Assembly (NCBI RefSeq): GCF_004340905.1
Contig: NZ_SLXD01000001.1
Coordinates: forward strand, 62,001 to 126,000
Direction of reading: 5' to 3'
Source of the DNA: Rubrivivax gelatinosus
Lineage (GTDB): Bacteria > Pseudomonadota > Gammaproteobacteria > Burkholderiales > Burkholderiaceae_C
DNA length: 64,000 nt
Shown here: one piece after another, positions 42,900 to 51,736 of the stretch
Layout: each line of letters starts with the position of its first letter
Position numbering within the stretch: position 1 is the stretch's first letter
The notes under the pieces: model-generated
The model's database searches: none
The model's input: only the letters and a program-made list of their open reading frames with translations
What the model was told of the DNA's origin: nothing
Position numbers and translations under genes: made by a program

Positions 42900-44468
42900 T
42901 CACGTCGGGACAGCCCCCGTCTCGTGGCCGAGGCGGAAGGTCGACACCAGCTCGGCGAGCTGCCCGGCCTGCTGGCGCAGGCTGCCGGCGGCGGCCGTGG
43001 CTTCCTCCACCAGCGCCGCGTTCTGCTGCGTCATCTGGTCGAGTTCGTTGACCGAGCCGTTGACCTGGTGGATGCCCTGGCTCTGCTCGATCGACGCGGC
43101 GCTGATCTCGGCGATGATGTCCGTCACGCGGCGCGCGTTGGCAACGATGTCGCCCATCGTCTGGCCGGCCTCGGCCACCAGGCGCGTGCCCGACTCCACC
43201 TTGTCGACGCTGGCGCCGATCAGCGCCTTGATCTCGCGTGCCGCCTCGGCCGCACGCTGCGCGAGTGATCGCACCTCGCCGGCGACGACCGCGAAGCCGC
43301 GGCCCTGTTCACCCGCACGCGCCGCCTCGACGGCGGCGTTGAGCGCCAGGATGTTGGTCTGGAAGGCGATGCCGTCGATGGTGCCGATGATGTCGGCGAT
43401 GCGGCGCGAGCTGGCGCTGATCTCGTCCATCGTCGTCACCACCTGGCCGACGACTTCGCCGCCGCGGCGCGCGACGTCGGCCGCAGCCACCGCCAGCTGG
43501 TTGGCCTGGGTGGCGGCGTCGGCGCTGGACTTGACGGTGCCGGTCAGCTGCTCCATCGCCGCCGCGGTCTGCTGCAGGTTGGACGCCGTGTGTTCGGTGC
43601 GCTGGCTCAGGTCCTGGTTGCCGGTGGCGATCTGGGCGCTGGCCGTGGCGATGCCGTCGGCCGCGCCACGCACCTGCTGCACCGTGCTGCGCAGCGCCTC
43701 GCGCATCGTGTCGATGGCACGCAGCAGGCGGCCGAGCTCGTCGCGCGGGTAGTCGCGGCGCGCCTGGCCCGACAGGTCCATCGCCGCCACCGCCTCGGCG
43801 GCACGCTCGGCCTCGACGACCGGGCGCACGATGCTCAGCGTCAGCCGCCAGGCCAGCAGCACGCCCAGCAGCAGGCCGACGATGCTGGCGCCGATCTGCA
43901 CCTGCACCGTGCGCGTGCGCAGCGCCTCGGCGCGCTGGGCGGCCTCGTCCAGGCTGGACTGCTGCAGTTCGACCAGCGCCTGCACGGCGGCGACGTAGGC
44001 CTTGGACGCGGGCTCGAACTGCCCGGCGTAGGCGCGCTCGGCGGCGTCGGGGTCGCCCGACTTCTTGGCTTCGCTGACCGCGTCGCGCGCCGCGAGGTAG
44101 TTCTTGCGCGCCGTGCCGATGCGCTCGAACACCGCGCGTTCCTCGGGCAGCGTCAGCGCCTGATCGACACGCTTTTGCAGCTCGGCCGAGCCCTTGGAAG
44201 TCTCGGCGTTGATGGGCGCGAAGTAGTCGGCCAGCGTCGGGTCGCTGCTCTTGGCGATGGCTGCGGCACGCTGCACGCCGACGTTCAGGCGCTGCAGCCA
44301 TTCGGCGCTCATGCGCTCGACCTGCAGACGGTGGCCGAGCATGTCCTCGAGTTCGCCCTGCAGCGTGCGCAGCATCAGCACGGAGGCGACGGCGGAGACC
44401 AGGGAAAGCGCCAGGATGGCCGAGAGAACGGCCGCCATGCGGCGGCCGATCGAAAGACGTTGGAGCAT
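42900..44468 (-). CDS. Methyl-accepting chemotaxis protein 2 (4-helix-bundle type)
   Basis: The 522-residue receptor starts [17 protein letters not shown]. It has the same layout as receptor 1: TM1 (11-33), periplasmic helical sensor (about 34-190, its own sequence, e.g. [16 protein letters not shown]), TM2, HAMP and signalling domain. Sensor regions of receptors 1 and 2 differ much more than their signalling regions, consistent with different ligands feeding a common output. It ends GHETGAVPT without a tethering peptide. Gap to receptor 1: 114 bp. Confidence 0.93.
   Translation of the reverse strand: MLQRLSIGRRMAAVLSAILALSLVSAVASVLMLRTLQGELEDMLGHRLQVERMSAEWLQRLNVGVQRAAAIAKSSDPTLADYFAPINAETSKGSAELQKRVDQALTLPEERAVFERIGTARKNYLAARDAVSEAKKSGDPDAAERAYAGQFEPASKAYVAAVQALVELQQSSLDEAAQRAEALRTRTVQVQIGASIVGLLLGVLLAWRLTLSIVRPVVEAERAAEAVAAMDLSGQARRDYPRDELGRLLRAIDTMREALRSTVQQVRGAADGIATASAQIATGNQDLSQRTEHTASNLQQTAAAMEQLTGTVKSSADAATQANQLAVAAADVARRGGEVVGQVVTTMDEISASSRRIADIIGTIDGIAFQTNILALNAAVEAARAGEQGRGFAVVAGEVRSLAQRAAEAAREIKALIGASVDKVESGTRLVAEAGQTMGDIVANARRVTDIIAEISAASIEQSQGIHQVNGSVNELDQMTQQNAALVEEATAAAGSLRQQAGQLAELVSTFRLGHETGAVPT
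42936..43734. repeat. Direct repeat copy B (chemoreceptor signalling region)
   Basis: This is the partner of 41253-42051, inside receptor 2. Differences are clustered near the outer part (43046-43270), and the inner 420 bp is nearly identical. Receptor 3's equivalent block is similar but clearly more diverged. Confidence 0.9.
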
Positions 44469-44516
44469 GACGGCGTGGGAGGCTGCCCGGTCAGGTGCCG
44501 GGCTTCTTCCCATCAG

Positions 44517-44544
44517 GTCGACATGCGGGGCGCCGGAGTTGAGC
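44517..44544 (-). promoter_or_regulatory. Sigma-28-like promoter motif of chemoreceptor 2
   Basis: Minus strand: GCTCAACTCC (44535-44544), about 13 bp, then TCGAC (44517-44521). It has the same GCTCAACTCC word as receptor 1. Proposed as a flagellar-sigma promoter by similarity to the better match ahead of the GGDEF gene at 49471-49500. Confidence 0.35.
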
Positions 44545-44619
44545 GCTTGATCTGCGTAAAGCCGCGATCCGTGACGGATGTCACGACATATGCCGCCGCC
44601 GCGGCTTCCGTCACGGCCC

Positions 44620-46179
44620 TCAGGCCATCGCCTCGCGCCCGAGGCGGAAGGTCGACACCAGCTCGGCGAGCTGCCCGGCCTGCTGGCGCAGGCTGCCGGC
44701 GGCGGCCGTCGCCTCCTCCACCAGCGCCGCGTTCTGCTGCGTCATCTGGTCGAGTTCGTTGACCGAGCCGTTGACCTGGGCGATGCCCTGGCTCTGCTCG
44801 TGCGACGCGGCGCTGATCTCGCCGATGATGTCCGTCACGCGCTGCACGCTGGCCACGATCTCGTTCATCGTGCTGCCCGCCTCGCCCACCAGGCGCGCAC
44901 CCGACTCGACCTTCTCGACGCTGGTGCCGATCAGCGCCTTGATCTCACGGGCCGCCTCGGCGCTGCGCTGCGCCAGCGTGCGCACCTCGCCGGCCACGAC
45001 CGCGAAGCCGCGCCCCTGTTCGCCCGCACGCGCGGCCTCGACGGCGGCATTGAGCGCCAGGATGTTGGTCTGGAAGGCGATGCCGTCGATGGTGCCGATG
45101 ATGTCGGCAATGCGGTGCGAGCTGGTGCTGATCTCGTCCATCGTCGCCACCACCTGGCCCACCACCTGGCCGCCGCGGCGCGCCACGTCGGCCGCCGAGC
45201 CGGCGAGCTGGTTGGCCTGCGCGGCCGAGTCGGCACTGGACTTCACCGTGCCCGTCAGCTGCTCCATGGCGCTGGCGGTCTGCTGCAGGTTGGACGCCGT
45301 GTGCTCGGTGCGCTGGCTCAGGTCCTGGTTGCCGGTGGCGATCTGCTCGCTCGCGGTGGCGATGCCGTCGGCCGCGCCGCGCACCTGCTGCACCGTGCGC
45401 CGCAGCGCCTCGCGCATCGAGTCCACCGCACGCAGCAGGCGCCCGGTCTCGTCGTTCGGGTAGTGGCTGCGCGCCGTGCCCGACAGGTCCATCGCGGCGA
45501 TCGCCTCGGCCGCGCGCTCGGCCTCGACCACCGGGCGCACGATGCTCTGCGTCAGCCGCCAGGCGAGAAAGGCGCCGAGCAGCAGCCCGACCAGGCTGGA
45601 GCCGACGAGCACCTGCACGGTACGCGTGCGCAGCGCCTCGACCCGCGCCGCCGCGGCGTCCAGGTTGGCCTGCTGGAGGTCCAGCAGCTTCTGGACGGTG
45701 GTGATGAAGACGGCCGTCACCGGCTCGAAACGTTCGGCGAAGACCTTCGCGGCGCCGGCTTCGTCGCCGGCTTTCTTCAGCCCGCTGACGTCGTCGCGTG
45801 CCGCCAGGTACTGCTTGCGCGCCTCGCCGATCTGATCGAAGAGCGCACGTTCCTCGTCGCTGTCGAGCGAGTCGCCGATCTTCTTCTGCAGTTCGCCGCT
45901 TTCCTTGCTCGACTGCTTGGAGACGGCGGCGAAGTACTCGACGAGGCTCGGATCGCTGCTCTTGGCGATCGCCGAGGCGCGCTGCGCGCCGGCGTTGATG
46001 CGCAGCAGCCAGGCGGCGCTGGCTCGCTCGACGACCAGGCGTTTGTTCAGCATGGTGTCGAGTTCGACCTGCAGCGTGCGCAGCATCAGGACCGAGGCGA
46101 TGGCCGAGACGAGCGACAGCGTCAGGATGGCGGCAAGAACGACGGCCATCCGGCGGCCGATCGATAGGCGTTGCAGCAT
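44620..46179 (-). CDS. Methyl-accepting chemotaxis protein 3 (4-helix-bundle type)
   Basis: The 519-residue receptor starts [17 protein letters not shown] with a good GGAGG ribosome site 8 bp upstream. TM1, a periplasmic domain of about 155 residues (e.g. [16 protein letters not shown]), TM2, HAMP and the signalling tip [21 protein letters not shown] follow the same plan as the other two. It ends RLGREAMA. It is the most diverged member of the trio and the only one with a strong Shine-Dalgarno, suggesting it is the original copy or has different translation control. Confidence 0.93.
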   Translation of the reverse strand: MLQRLSIGRRMAVVLAAILTLSLVSAIASVLMLRTLQVELDTMLNKRLVVERASAAWLLRINAGAQRASAIAKSSDPSLVEYFAAVSKQSSKESGELQKKIGDSLDSDEERALFDQIGEARKQYLAARDDVSGLKKAGDEAGAAKVFAERFEPVTAVFITTVQKLLDLQQANLDAAAARVEALRTRTVQVLVGSSLVGLLLGAFLAWRLTQSIVRPVVEAERAAEAIAAMDLSGTARSHYPNDETGRLLRAVDSMREALRRTVQQVRGAADGIATASEQIATGNQDLSQRTEHTASNLQQTASAMEQLTGTVKSSADSAAQANQLAGSAADVARRGGQVVGQVVATMDEISTSSHRIADIIGTIDGIAFQTNILALNAAVEAARAGEQGRGFAVVAGEVRTLAQRSAEAAREIKALIGTSVEKVESGARLVGEAGSTMNEIVASVQRVTDIIGEISAASHEQSQGIAQVNGSVNELDQMTQQNAALVEEATAAAGSLRQQAGQLAELVSTFRLGREAMA

Positions 46180-46228
46180 GCGGGTTTCCTCCGGAATGCG
46201 CCCGCGGGAACTCCGGGCGTCACCCGGA

Positions 46229-46438
46229 TTAGTCGACGCCGCGCGCTCCGGACTGAAGCCCGCGAGCGTGACCGAGCACACGCCAGCCGCGCCGCAGTGC
46301 GGTCCGGGGCAGCTGCGGCTCGCGCAGGTCTTCGGCAAAGGCCTCGCTGCGATGGCAGACCCCCGCGGCCGGGGGTTCCGGGCGGGCGCGGTCTTCGGTC
46401 GGCGTCCAGCCGTGGGCGGCGGCGGTGGCTGCGTGCAT
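46229..46438 (-). CDS. Small hypothetical protein upstream of chemoreceptor 3
   Basis: A 69-codon frame starts ATG with GGAG 6 bp upstream and shows strong G/C preference at third positions, like real genes here. The peptide is Arg/Pro/Ala-rich (for example [19 protein letters not shown]) with no signal peptide or membrane segment. It ends 49 bp before the chemoreceptor 3 start, and its last codons coincide with the promoter-like motif at 46230-46259. I do not recognise a family. It could be spurious. Confidence 0.35.
   Translation of the reverse strand: MHAATAAAHGWTPTEDRARPEPPAAGVCHRSEAFAEDLREPQLPRTALRRGWRVLGHARGLQSGARGVD
46230..46259 (-). promoter_or_regulatory. Sigma-28-like promoter motif of chemoreceptor 3
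   Basis: Minus strand: CTTCAGT and CCGGAGCGC, then TCGACTAA after about 15 bp. The CCGGAGCGC core is shared with the GGDEF gene motif at 49471-49500. It lies 50-80 bp upstream of the receptor ATG and overlaps the end of the small ORF. Confidence 0.35.
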
Positions 46439-46506
46439 CGTCGTCTCCGAGGGGCCCGGGGTGGGCCGTCGCGACATGCTCGGCGATGTCAGTTTCAGCG
46501 TCTTGA

Positions 46507-46530
46507 CGTGACGATGTCGGCATCGTGACG
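46507..46530. repeat. 24-bp inverted repeat in the receptor-ATPase intergenic region
   Basis: CGTGACGATG (46507-46516), spacer TCGG, CATCGTGACG (46521-46530): arms of 10 bp with one mismatch. It sits in the 480-bp gap between chemoreceptor 3 and the AAA+ gene, 69 bp before the small ORF and 129 bp before the AAA+ start. It could be an operator or a hairpin. Confidence 0.5.
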
Positions 46531-46658
46531 GCGGCAACGGGCGCGGCTCTTGCTAAGACGCCGACATCAAGCCGGGTTTTGCCGCACGGTTCCGGGCTTG
46601 CCGAGCGGCCGCCGATGCTTGAATGATGTCAAGCGTGTCCTGGTCCCTGGAGGTGTGC

Positions 46659-47660
46659 ATGTCGGAATCTCATGATCTGGTTCCGGTGGTGGCCGCTCGC
46701 GGCCGCATCCCGATCGCGCAGCTGCGCAGCGTCTACCGGTCCGACGAGGTCGAACAGCGCCTGACCCGGCTGCCGCCGCGCGAGCACGAAACGCTGCGCA
46801 GCACCTACGAACGCATGATCGAGAAGGGCGGCGAGCGCTTCCAGGTCAAACCTTCGGGGCTGCCGGCGATGGAGCACCTGTACGACGAACTGCCCAACTT
46901 CGCCGAGGTGCTCGACGACGTGAAGCGCCAGCTCGCGCTGTGCCAGGACAGCCGCGACGCGCTGGAGATCACGCCGATGCTGCTGCTGGGGCCGCCGGGC
47001 ATCGGCAAGACGCATTTCGCGCGCGAGGTCGCGCAGCTGCTGGGCACCGGGCTGGGTTTCGTGTCGATGAGCTCGCTCACCGCCGGCTGGGTGCTGTCGG
47101 GCGCGTCCAGCCAGTGGAAGGGCGCACGCCCCGGCAAGGTCTTCGAGACCCTGGTCGAGGGCCAGTACGCCAACCCGGTGATGGTCGTCGACGAGATCGA
47201 CAAGGCCCGCGGCGAACACGCCTACGACCCGCTGGGCGCGCTCTACAGCCTGCTGGAACACGACACCGCGCGCCAGTTCACCGACGAGTTCGCCGAGGTC
47301 GCGATCGACGCCAGCCAGGTGATCTGGGTGGCCACCGCCAACGACGAGCGCACGATCCCCGAGCCCATCCTCAACCGGATGAACGTCTTCGAGGTCCAGG
47401 CGCCCGACCTCGACGCCGCACGCTCGATCGCGCTGCGCCTGTACCGCGGCCTGCGCGAACGCCACGACTGGGGCCGGCGTTTCGACGAGCAGCCCGGCGA
47501 GGCGGTGCTCGAACGCATGGCGCAGATGGCGCCGCGCGAGATGCGCCGCGCCTGGATGACCGGTTTCGGCAACGCCCGCCTGGCCGGGCGCGAGGCGATC
47601 GAACTCGCCGACCTGCCCGGCAGCGGCGCGCGGCGCGGCGGCATCGGCTTCCTGCAGTAG
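46659..47660 (+). CDS. Stand-alone AAA+ ATPase (Lon-like fold, no protease domain)
   Basis: The 333-residue protein starts MSESHDLVPVV with a GGAGGT site 5-6 bp upstream. It has Walker A GPPGIGKTH (111-119), Walker B VMVVDEID (174-181), sensor-1 WVATANDERTIP and a C-terminal helical lid (MAPREMRRAWMTGFGNARL). The sensor-1 loop and lid resemble Lon, but there is no serine-lysine protease domain, so it probably remodels proteins or acts as a switch. It is tail to tail with the GGDEF gene, one base apart. No partner can be named. Confidence 0.85.
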   Translation: MSESHDLVPVVAARGRIPIAQLRSVYRSDEVEQRLTRLPPREHETLRSTYERMIEKGGERFQVKPSGLPAMEHLYDELPNFAEVLDDVKRQLALCQDSRDALEITPMLLLGPPGIGKTHFAREVAQLLGTGLGFVSMSSLTAGWVLSGASSQWKGARPGKVFETLVEGQYANPVMVVDEIDKARGEHAYDPLGALYSLLEHDTARQFTDEFAEVAIDASQVIWVATANDERTIPEPILNRMNVFEVQAPDLDAARSIALRLYRGLRERHDWGRRFDEQPGEAVLERMAQMAPREMRRAWMTGFGNARLAGREAIELADLPGSGARRGGIGFLQ

Positions 47661-47661
47661 A

Positions 47662-49461
47662 TCAGACGGCCATGGCCGGCCCCTGAACGCCCTGCACGCG
47701 GCCCTTGCCGGCCTGCTTGCCGGCGTACATCGCCGCGTCGGCACGGCGCAGCAGCACGACGGCGTCGCGCCCGTCCTGCGGCGCGACCGCGAAACCGACG
47801 GTCAGGCCGATCACGCAGCGTCGGCCGTCGCAGTCGAAGGGTGCGGCGAAGGCGTCCACCAGGCGCTCGCCGAACTGCCTGGCGGCCTGGGCGTCGCCCA
47901 GGCCGTCGGCGAGCACGACGAACTCGTCGCCGCCCAGGCGCGCGACGAGGTCGTCCTGACGCAGCGCGGCGCGCAGGCGCTGGGCGACGAGCGCCAGCAG
48001 CAGGTCGCCGGCCGCGTGCCCGTGTTCGTCGTTGACGGCCTTGAAGCCGTCGAGGTCGGCGATGAAGACGGCGAGCGGGCGCTCGTCGTCGGCCCGCGCC
48101 AGCGCTGCGTCCAGCGCCTGTTCCAGGCCACGCCGGTTCGGCAGGCCGGTCAGCGCATCGCTGTGCGCGAGTGCCTGCAGCCGCAGGCGCTCGCGCTCGG
48201 CGTGTTCGGCACGCTCGCGCTGCTCGACGTCGCGCAGGTCGAGCACACGCAACCAGGCCAGCGCCTGCGCCAGCGCGCCGACCTGGTAGGCGTGCCGGGT
48301 CCAGCCCTCGAGGTCCAGCCAGCCGTGCAGCAGCAGCGCCAGCACGGTGGCACCGGCGGCGCTGGCGCCCCAGCCCAGGATCACGTAGGGCGCGGCGCGG
48401 TCGCCGGCGCGCCAGCGCCGTGCCGCCAGCGGCAGCGCGACGATCATCGGCAGCGGCCCCAGCACGCTGGCGACGAACTGCGCCTGCTGGTAGCCCAGCA
48501 CGCCGGCCGCGAGCAGCAGGGCCGTCGTCGCCGCGAGGCCGCCGGCGAGCCGCGTCGCGGTGGCCAGCGGCGGCGACAGCACGTGGGCCTGGAAGAGCCC
48601 GTCGACGAGCCACAGCGCACCGGCCAGCCCGACGAGCACCGACAGCAGCGGGGCGAGGTCGTTGAACCACGCGCTCGCCGTCCACAGGTGCTGCGCGCCC
48701 AGGCCGGCGAACGAGAACAGGAACAGGCCCGAGCCGACGGTCGACAACGCGTAGTGCAGGTAGACCAGCTCGCGGCGGCCCACCGCGCGCACCAGCGCGA
48801 AGGCCACCAGGCACAGGCTGATGCCGGCGGCCAGGCCCTGCAGCATCTGCAGCCGCGACTCCTCGGCGTAGAAGGCGCCCGGTTTCATCAGGCGCACCGG
48901 CAGCAGCATCGCGCTCGTGGTCTGCACGCGCAGCAGCAGTTCGTGCTCCAGCCCGCGCTCCAGGATCAGCAGCAGCGCATGCGGCCGCGTGGGCAGCGGC
49001 CGCTGCACGAAAGGCATCGAGTCGCCCATCAGCGCGTGGCGCACGACCAGCCCGTCGGAGACGACGTAGGCGTCGACGCGGTCCAGCGGCGGGTAGTCCA
49101 GGTCCAGCAGCCAGCGGCCGTCGTCGGTCGCGGGCACCTCCAGCTGCAGCCGCAGCCAGACGGCGCCATCGTTGAGCCCGAGGTTGGCGCGTTTGCCGGC
49201 CGGCGGCCTGAACTCGCCGCGGCGCAACAGCACCTGCTCGACGTCGAGCCGGCCCCCGGGGTCGGCCAGCACCGTCAAACGCGGCCAGGCGTCGATCTCC
49301 TGGCGCTCGGGACCGAGCACCAGCCAGGGCACCGCCGCCGACGCGGAGCCGGCGGCCAGCAGCAGCCCCAGCACCAGGCGCCGCAGGCACGCCGCGACCC
49401 GCGCCACGGGCGACGTCGGCCGCAGCGACGCGGCCAGGCAGGCGAGAAGGCATCCCGGCAT
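47662..49461 (-). CDS. Membrane diguanylate cyclase with 7TMR-DISM sensor
   Basis: The 599-residue protein has a signal-like N-terminus (LRRLVLGLLLAAGSASA), an extracytoplasmic 7TMR-DISMED2-type sensor (about 50-210) and seven membrane helices (about 210-400). Then come a coiled linker and a GGDEF domain with intact GGDEF motif (510-514). A product-inhibition RxxD site (RQDD) sits five residues ahead of it. It should make cyclic di-GMP in response to an external cue. The -10 of the motif at 49471-49500 is within about 10 bp of the ATG, so the mRNA may be nearly leaderless. Confidence 0.92.
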   Translation of the reverse strand: MPGCLLACLAASLRPTSPVARVAACLRRLVLGLLLAAGSASAAVPWLVLGPERQEIDAWPRLTVLADPGGRLDVEQVLLRRGEFRPPAGKRANLGLNDGAVWLRLQLEVPATDDGRWLLDLDYPPLDRVDAYVVSDGLVVRHALMGDSMPFVQRPLPTRPHALLLILERGLEHELLLRVQTTSAMLLPVRLMKPGAFYAEESRLQMLQGLAAGISLCLVAFALVRAVGRRELVYLHYALSTVGSGLFLFSFAGLGAQHLWTASAWFNDLAPLLSVLVGLAGALWLVDGLFQAHVLSPPLATATRLAGGLAATTALLLAAGVLGYQQAQFVASVLGPLPMIVALPLAARRWRAGDRAAPYVILGWGASAAGATVLALLLHGWLDLEGWTRHAYQVGALAQALAWLRVLDLRDVEQRERAEHAERERLRLQALAHSDALTGLPNRRGLEQALDAALARADDERPLAVFIADLDGFKAVNDEHGHAAGDLLLALVAQRLRAALRQDDLVARLGGDEFVVLADGLGDAQAARQFGERLVDAFAAPFDCDGRRCVIGLTVGFAVAPQDGRDAVVLLRRADAAMYAGKQAGKGRVQGVQGPAMAV

Positions 49462-49470
49462 CTCCGTCTG

Positions 49471-49500
49471 CTATCGGAAGCGCGGCGCTCCGGCTTGAAG
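49471..49500 (-). promoter_or_regulatory. Sigma-28-like promoter motif of the GGDEF gene
   Basis: Minus strand: CTTCAAG (49494-49500), 15 bp, TCCGATAG (49471-49478). This is the best match in the window to the betaproteobacterial flagellar-sigma pattern (TCAAG ... CCGATA). It suggests the cyclase belongs to the motility regulon with the nearby chemoreceptors. Confidence 0.5.
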
Positions 49501-49543
49501 GCGGGGCCGTCGTCATCGGTCGGCTAACGGGAGAATGTCGCGC

Positions 49544-51736
49544 ATGAAGCCGACTTCGCGCCGACTCGCCGCCCTCGCCTGCCTGCTGCTCGCGCTGCCG
49601 CCCGCGCTGCAGGCCGCCGACGCCCCGCCACGCCCCAAGGTCGGGCTGGTGCTCAGCGGCGGCGGCGCGCGCGGTGCGGCCCACGTCGGCGTGCTGGAGG
49701 TGCTGGACCGGCTGCACGTGCCGGTGGACTGCGTCGCCGGCACCAGCATGGGCGCGCTGGTCGCCGGCGCCTGGGTGGCCGGCGTCGCGCCGCAGACCAT
49801 GCGCCAGGAGCTCGGCCGCGCCGACTGGAACGACATGTTCCAGGACAACCCCGAGTACGCGGAGCTGAACTTCCGCAACAAGCAGATCGAGCGCCGCTTC
49901 CTGTCGGGCACCGAGAGCGGCATCGGCACGGCCGGGCTGATCGGCGCGCAGGGCGTCGTCACGGGGCAGAAGATCAAGCTGTTCTTCAACCAGCTCGTGC
50001 GCGCGCAGGCCGGCGAGCGCGACATGGGCAGGCTGCCGCTGCCGCTGTCGATGGTCGCCACCGACATCGGCAGCGGCGAGCGTGTCGTGCTGCGCTCGGG
50101 CAGCCTGACGCAGGCCATGCGTGCGTCGATGGCGGTGCCCGGCCTGCTGCTGCCGCTGGACCTGGACGGCCGCCGCCTCGTCGACGGCGGCATCGTCGAC
50201 AACCTGCCGGTGGGCGAGGTGCGCGAGCGCTGCGGCGCCGAGGTCGTCATCGCCGTCAACGTCGGTTCGCCGCTGCTCAAGGCCGAGGAGGTGACCGGCG
50301 TGCTGTCGCTGACGGCGCAGATGGTCGCCATCCTGACCGAGCAGAACGTCGCGCAGTCGCTGGCGACGCTGAAGGACGAGGACATCTACGTGAAGCCGGA
50401 CCTGAGCGGCATCACGGCTGCCGACTTCGACCGCAGCGCCGAGGCCGCCGACCGTGGCCGCGCCGCCGCCGAGGCGCTGACCCCGGCGCTGCAGCGCCTG
50501 GCGGTGCCGGCCGAGCAGTACGCGGCCTGGCGGCGCCGGCTGGAGGACCATCGGCCCGACGTCGACCGCGTCGACGAGATCGAGATCGCCGGGCTGCAGC
50601 GCGTGGGCGCCGAGGCGCTGCGTCGCCACCTGTCGCAGCGCGAGGGTCAGCCGCTGGACGCCGAGGCGCTGAACCGCGACCTGGTGCGCGCCTACGGCGA
50701 CGGCTACTACCAGGGCGTGGACTACACGCTGCTGACGCAGCGCGGCAAGCGCGTGCTGCGCATCACGCCGATCGAGAAGCCCTGGGGCCCGGACTACGTG
50801 CGCCTGGGACTGAACTTCGACTCCAACATCAGCCAGGGCTCGACCTACTCGCTGCGTGCCGGCTACCAGAAGACCTGGCTGAACACGCTGGGCGGCGAGG
50901 CGCTGCTGGAGGCCGAGATCGGCAACGTCAGCGCCGCGGCGCTGTCGCTGTACCAGCCGCTGGAATCGACGCAGTTCTGGTTCGCCCAGTTCGACGCCGG
51001 CTACCGCCGCGAGCGCGCCGACGTCTTCGAGGACGACCAGCGCATCGCCGAGTACCAGGTCTCGCGCGACAGCGTCGAGCTGCAGCTGGGTGCCAACCTC
51101 GGGCTCTTCGGCCAGGCCCGCATCGGCTGGCGCCAAGGCGAGCTGCGCCCGCGCGTGGACACCGGCGACGCCTCGCTGCCCAGCTTCCGCCAGCCGCTGG
51201 ACGGCTGGACCGCGGCGCTGGACCTGGACCAGCTTGACCGGCTGCACTTCCCGACCGCCGGCTGGGCCGCACGCGTGGCCTGGTTCTCGTCGAGCAAGCG
51301 CGACTACAACCGCCTGGAAGCCGACGCCCGCATGGCCTGGAGCTACGGCGACTGGGTGCTGGGCTCGCGTGCGACCTGGACCGGCTCGACCCGCGGCGCG
51401 CTGCCGGTCTGGGACGCGGCGACGCTGGGCGGCTTCCTGAACATGTCGGCCTACGCCTCGGGCCAGCTGCGCGGCGACGACATGCGCTACGCCCAGCTGC
51501 GCGCCGAGCGCATCGTCGGCCGCCTGCCGCTGGGGCTGCGCGGGGACATGCGCTTCGGCATCGCCTGGGAGCGTGCGCGCCTGGGCCTGCTCTACACCGA
51601 GACCCAGCGCAGCGGCTGGCTGGACTCGGCCACCGCCTACCTCGGCGGCGAGACGCCGATCGGCGCGGTCTACATCGGGGCCGGCCGCAGCCGCGACGGC
51701 GCGTCCAACGCCTACCTGTTCATCGGCACGCCTTAA
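49544..51736 (+). CDS. Outer-membrane patatin-like phospholipase (PlpD/type Vd-like)
   Basis: The 730-residue protein has a signal peptide (MKPTSRRLAALACLLLALPP...QAA). The chosen ATG has GGGAGA about 9 bp upstream; an ATG three codons earlier is too close to it. The patatin domain has the oxyanion loop SGGGARGAAHVG, nucleophile GTSMG (Ser68) and the catalytic Asp in VDGGIVDN. A POTRA-like segment (DEIEIAGLQRVGAEALRRHL) and a C-terminal beta-barrel ending in the aromatic-containing NAYLFIGTP follow. This is the layout of secreted PlpD phospholipases. The stop overlaps the convergent AI-2E gene by 4 bp. Confidence 0.92.
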   Translation: MKPTSRRLAALACLLLALPPALQAADAPPRPKVGLVLSGGGARGAAHVGVLEVLDRLHVPVDCVAGTSMGALVAGAWVAGVAPQTMRQELGRADWNDMFQDNPEYAELNFRNKQIERRFLSGTESGIGTAGLIGAQGVVTGQKIKLFFNQLVRAQAGERDMGRLPLPLSMVATDIGSGERVVLRSGSLTQAMRASMAVPGLLLPLDLDGRRLVDGGIVDNLPVGEVRERCGAEVVIAVNVGSPLLKAEEVTGVLSLTAQMVAILTEQNVAQSLATLKDEDIYVKPDLSGITAADFDRSAEAADRGRAAAEALTPALQRLAVPAEQYAAWRRRLEDHRPDVDRVDEIEIAGLQRVGAEALRRHLSQREGQPLDAEALNRDLVRAYGDGYYQGVDYTLLTQRGKRVLRITPIEKPWGPDYVRLGLNFDSNISQGSTYSLRAGYQKTWLNTLGGEALLEAEIGNVSAAALSLYQPLESTQFWFAQFDAGYRRERADVFEDDQRIAEYQVSRDSVELQLGANLGLFGQARIGWRQGELRPRVDTGDASLPSFRQPLDGWTAALDLDQLDRLHFPTAGWAARVAWFSSSKRDYNRLEADARMAWSYGDWVLGSRATWTGSTRGALPVWDAATLGGFLNMSAYASGQLRGDDMRYAQLRAERIVGRLPLGLRGDMRFGIAWERARLGLLYTETQRSGWLDSATAYLGGETPIGAVYIGAGRSRDGASNAYLFIGTP

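Noticed and set aside
41253..43734. Possible assembly artefact behind the near-identical chemoreceptor blocks
   Set aside because: The flanking sensor regions and upstream sequences differ clearly, so a collapsed or duplicated contig is less likely than real paralogues. Long reads would settle it.
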